Assembly (NCBI GenBank): GCA_022842325.1
Contig: JALHPU010000002.1
Location: 186,001-250,000 of the forward strand
Direction of reading: 5' to 3'
Origin: Sulfuritalea sp.
Lineage (GTDB): Bacteria; Pseudomonadota; Gammaproteobacteria; Burkholderiales; Rhodocyclaceae
Length of the DNA: 64,000 nt
Each line of letters begins with the position of its first letter. Position 1 is the first letter of the stretch. Below, one piece after another: positions 59,299-64,000 of this stretch. Below the pieces are notes generated by a model. The model worked only from the letters and a program-made list of their open reading frames with translations, was not told the DNA's origin and did not search any database. The position numbers were made by a program, and so were the translations under genes.

Positions 59299-59639
59299 TC
59301 GTCACTTTTCAATCGCCGGCATCCGGCGATGTCATCATGTTCGGCGACGTCGCCCAGCGCATGATGAAACTCATGGGCAAGGACGCCACCGACAAGGGCA
59401 TCATCACCGTCGAGCAACTGCCGGACGCGATCGCCCGGCTCAAGGCCGCGATCGAGGAAGACAAGCAGCAGCGTGCCGGCCTGCAGGACGAAGACCTGCC
59501 GCAGACCGAGCCCGACCGCAGCAAGGGCAGCGCGGCGAATTCGCGACCTTTCGTCACCCTGACCCAGCGCGCCGTGCCGCTGCTGGAACTGCTGGAGTGG
59601 TCGCTTAAAAAGCAGAAACCGGTGGTCTGGGGCGTCTGA
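59295..59639 (+). CDS. DUF1840 family protein
   Basis: A 114-residue cytoplasmic protein. MIVTFQSPASGDVIMFGDVAQRMMKLMGK, GIITVEQLPDAIARLKAAIE and FVTLTQRAVPLLELLEWSLKKQKPVVWGV (each a separate conserved block) define DUF1840, found mainly in betaproteobacteria, of unknown function. It overlaps the hydrolase stop by four bases (ATGA). A palindromic repeat array starts four bases after its stop. Confidence 0.9.
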   Translation: MIVTFQSPASGDVIMFGDVAQRMMKLMGKDATDKGIITVEQLPDAIARLKAAIEEDKQQRAGLQDEDLPQTEPDRSKGSAANSRPFVTLTQRAVPLLELLEWSLKKQKPVVWGV

Positions 59640-59642
59640 TGC

Positions 59643-59900
59643 TGTAGGGCCGACTTCAGTCGGCCGGGGGTGGATGGCGGTGTAGGGCCGACTTCAGTCG
59701 GCCAGGGGTGGATGGCGTTGTAGGGCCGACTTCAGTCGGCCAGGGGTGGATGGCGGTGTAGGGCCGACTTCAGTCGGCCGGGGGTGGATGGCGGTGTAGG
59801 GCCGACTTCAGTCGGCCAGGGGTGGATGGCGGACTGAAGTGGATGGCGGACTGAAGTCCGCCCTACGCCCCGCCCGCCCTACGCCCCGCCCGCCCTGCGT
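59643..59900. repeat. Five tandem 38-bp palindromic units with inverted end
   Basis: Exact 38-bp period: units at 59643, 59681, 59719, 59757 and 59795, each TGTAGGG + core GGCCGACTTCAGTCGGCC region + GGGGTGGATGG, differing at only a few bases. The array ends with a partial copy and the palindrome GGCGGACTGAAGTCCGCC (59845-59862), then a doubled CTACGCCCCGCCCGCC tract. It lies between the convergent DUF1840 and hypothetical genes and shares its unit with the repeat at 53.2 kb. Confidence 0.92.
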
Positions 59901-59901
59901 C

Positions 59902-60357
59902 CTAATGCGGCTTGTCGCGCCCGATGAACGAAATCGGGAACACCACCTCCGCTGCCGCCTTGACCGGCGGCGCGTTGTAGTCCGGCATCTGCTCGCCGAT
60001 GCCGGCGGCTTGCGTCAGCTTGCCCAGCAGTACCTGCAACTGGTCGTTCAACCAGTCTTCCTCGCAGCGCGTCGGCACGAACAGCAGTTCGCGCACGCGG
60101 TCGGGAATTTCGTCGTTGGGGATGATGTCGTTGGCCGCGTAGGCTGCGGAAAAGAACGGCCCGGCGATGAAGCGCAGGGTCCAGCCCTCGTCCTCGTCGG
60201 GCAGCAGCAGGAAGATGCGGGCGCCTTCGGCCTGCATGTTCTCGTCACCGTCGTCGTCGCCGAACACCGGCATCGCGGCAAAGGCGGCTTTCTTGCGTTG
60301 TTTGACGAAGACAACGGCTTCGTTGAAGCTGAGGCGGTTCAGCGCGTTTTCTGACAT
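59902..60357 (-). CDS. Conserved hypothetical acidic protein downstream of metH
   Basis: A 151-residue soluble protein not assigned to a family. It starts MSENALNRLSFNEAVVFVKQRKK (ATG at 60357, GGAG nine bases upstream), has an acidic patch FGDDDGDEN near residue 40, then ARIFLLLPDEDEGWTLRFIAGPFFSAAY and a C-terminal EVVFPISFIGRDKPH. No signal peptide or membrane helix. It begins 17 bases after the metH stop and is probably co-transcribed. A longer upstream frame overlaps metH and is rejected. The next feature downstream is the 38-bp array. Confidence 0.8.
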   Translation of the reverse strand: MSENALNRLSFNEAVVFVKQRKKAAFAAMPVFGDDDGDENMQAEGARIFLLLPDEDEGWTLRFIAGPFFSAAYAANDIIPNDEIPDRVRELLFVPTRCEEDWLNDQLQVLLGKLTQAAGIGEQMPDYNAPPVKAAAEVVFPISFIGRDKPH

Positions 60358-60374
60358 TTGCGTCTCCTGGGGAT

Positions 60375-64000
<3,626 letters not shown>

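Noticed and set aside
59643-59832. CRISPR array
   Set aside because: The 38-bp units are contiguous and nearly identical, with no variable spacers and no cas genes nearby.

Overview
The window reads as an ordinary chromosome segment of a GC-rich betaproteobacterium, probably Rhodocyclales-like. The basis is the gene content (ubiE/ubiJ ubiquinone genes, betaproteobacterial protein variants, a fused LivM-LivG transporter) and the gene order. It lies close to the replication origin: the left end carries yidC-mnmE, and 6 kb on is mnmG-rsmG-parA-parB with two parS-type palindromes, followed at once by the complete atpIBEFHAGDC operon. No tRNA, rRNA, CRISPR array, prophage or intact insertion sequence was seen, and no gene-free stretch exceeds 300 bases.

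Layout. 1-3.4 kb: yidC (5' cut), mnmE, a TSUP-family permease. 3.6-8.5 kb: a branched-chain amino-acid type ABC importer (binding protein, LivH, a LivM-LivG fusion, LivF) sitting between mnmE and mnmG. 8.5-12.8 kb: two parS sites, tandem terminators, mnmG, rsmG, parA, parB. 12.9-20 kb: a textbook sigma-70 promoter, nine ATP synthase genes, terminator. 20.1-26.5 kb: a TetR regulator with its own palindrome, then a tripartite RND efflux pump in one overlapping operon. 26.5-29.8 kb (minus): DUF971 protein, ubiE, Tim44-like protein, ubiJ, and a periplasmic haem-type DUF3365 protein. 29.85-31.9 kb: Pho box, phoB, phoR. 31.9-37.9 kb (minus): a PilZ-like protein, a HIT protein and a 1256-residue FAD/Fe-S oxidoreductase.

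38-47.6 kb is a mosaic of single genes: Fic protein, lemA with two TPM-domain genes, a MATE exporter, a YqaA-like protein, ilvA, a broken CHASE2/adenylate cyclase gene, a FecR-like gene and a PatB/MalY aminotransferase. 47.8-53.1 kb is one giant minus-strand gene for a repeat-rich secreted protein with a serralysin-type zinc protease head. 53.2-64 kb: 5-formyl-THF cyclo-ligase, lytic transglycosylase, NAD(P)-epimerase, CCA-adding enzyme, small membrane protein, alpha/beta hydrolase, DUF1840 protein, a 38-bp repeat array, a conserved hypothetical gene and metH (5' cut).

Most of the window is core biology: membrane protein insertion, tRNA modification, origin segregation, ATP synthesis, quinone synthesis, phosphate sensing, one-carbon metabolism. 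The less ordinary parts are the giant repeat protease, the deleted cyclase pseudogene, the non-canonical Fic motif, the PilZ-like protein whose 3' end overlaps phoR, and several families of palindromic intergenic repeats, one of which recurs at two loci 6 kb apart.
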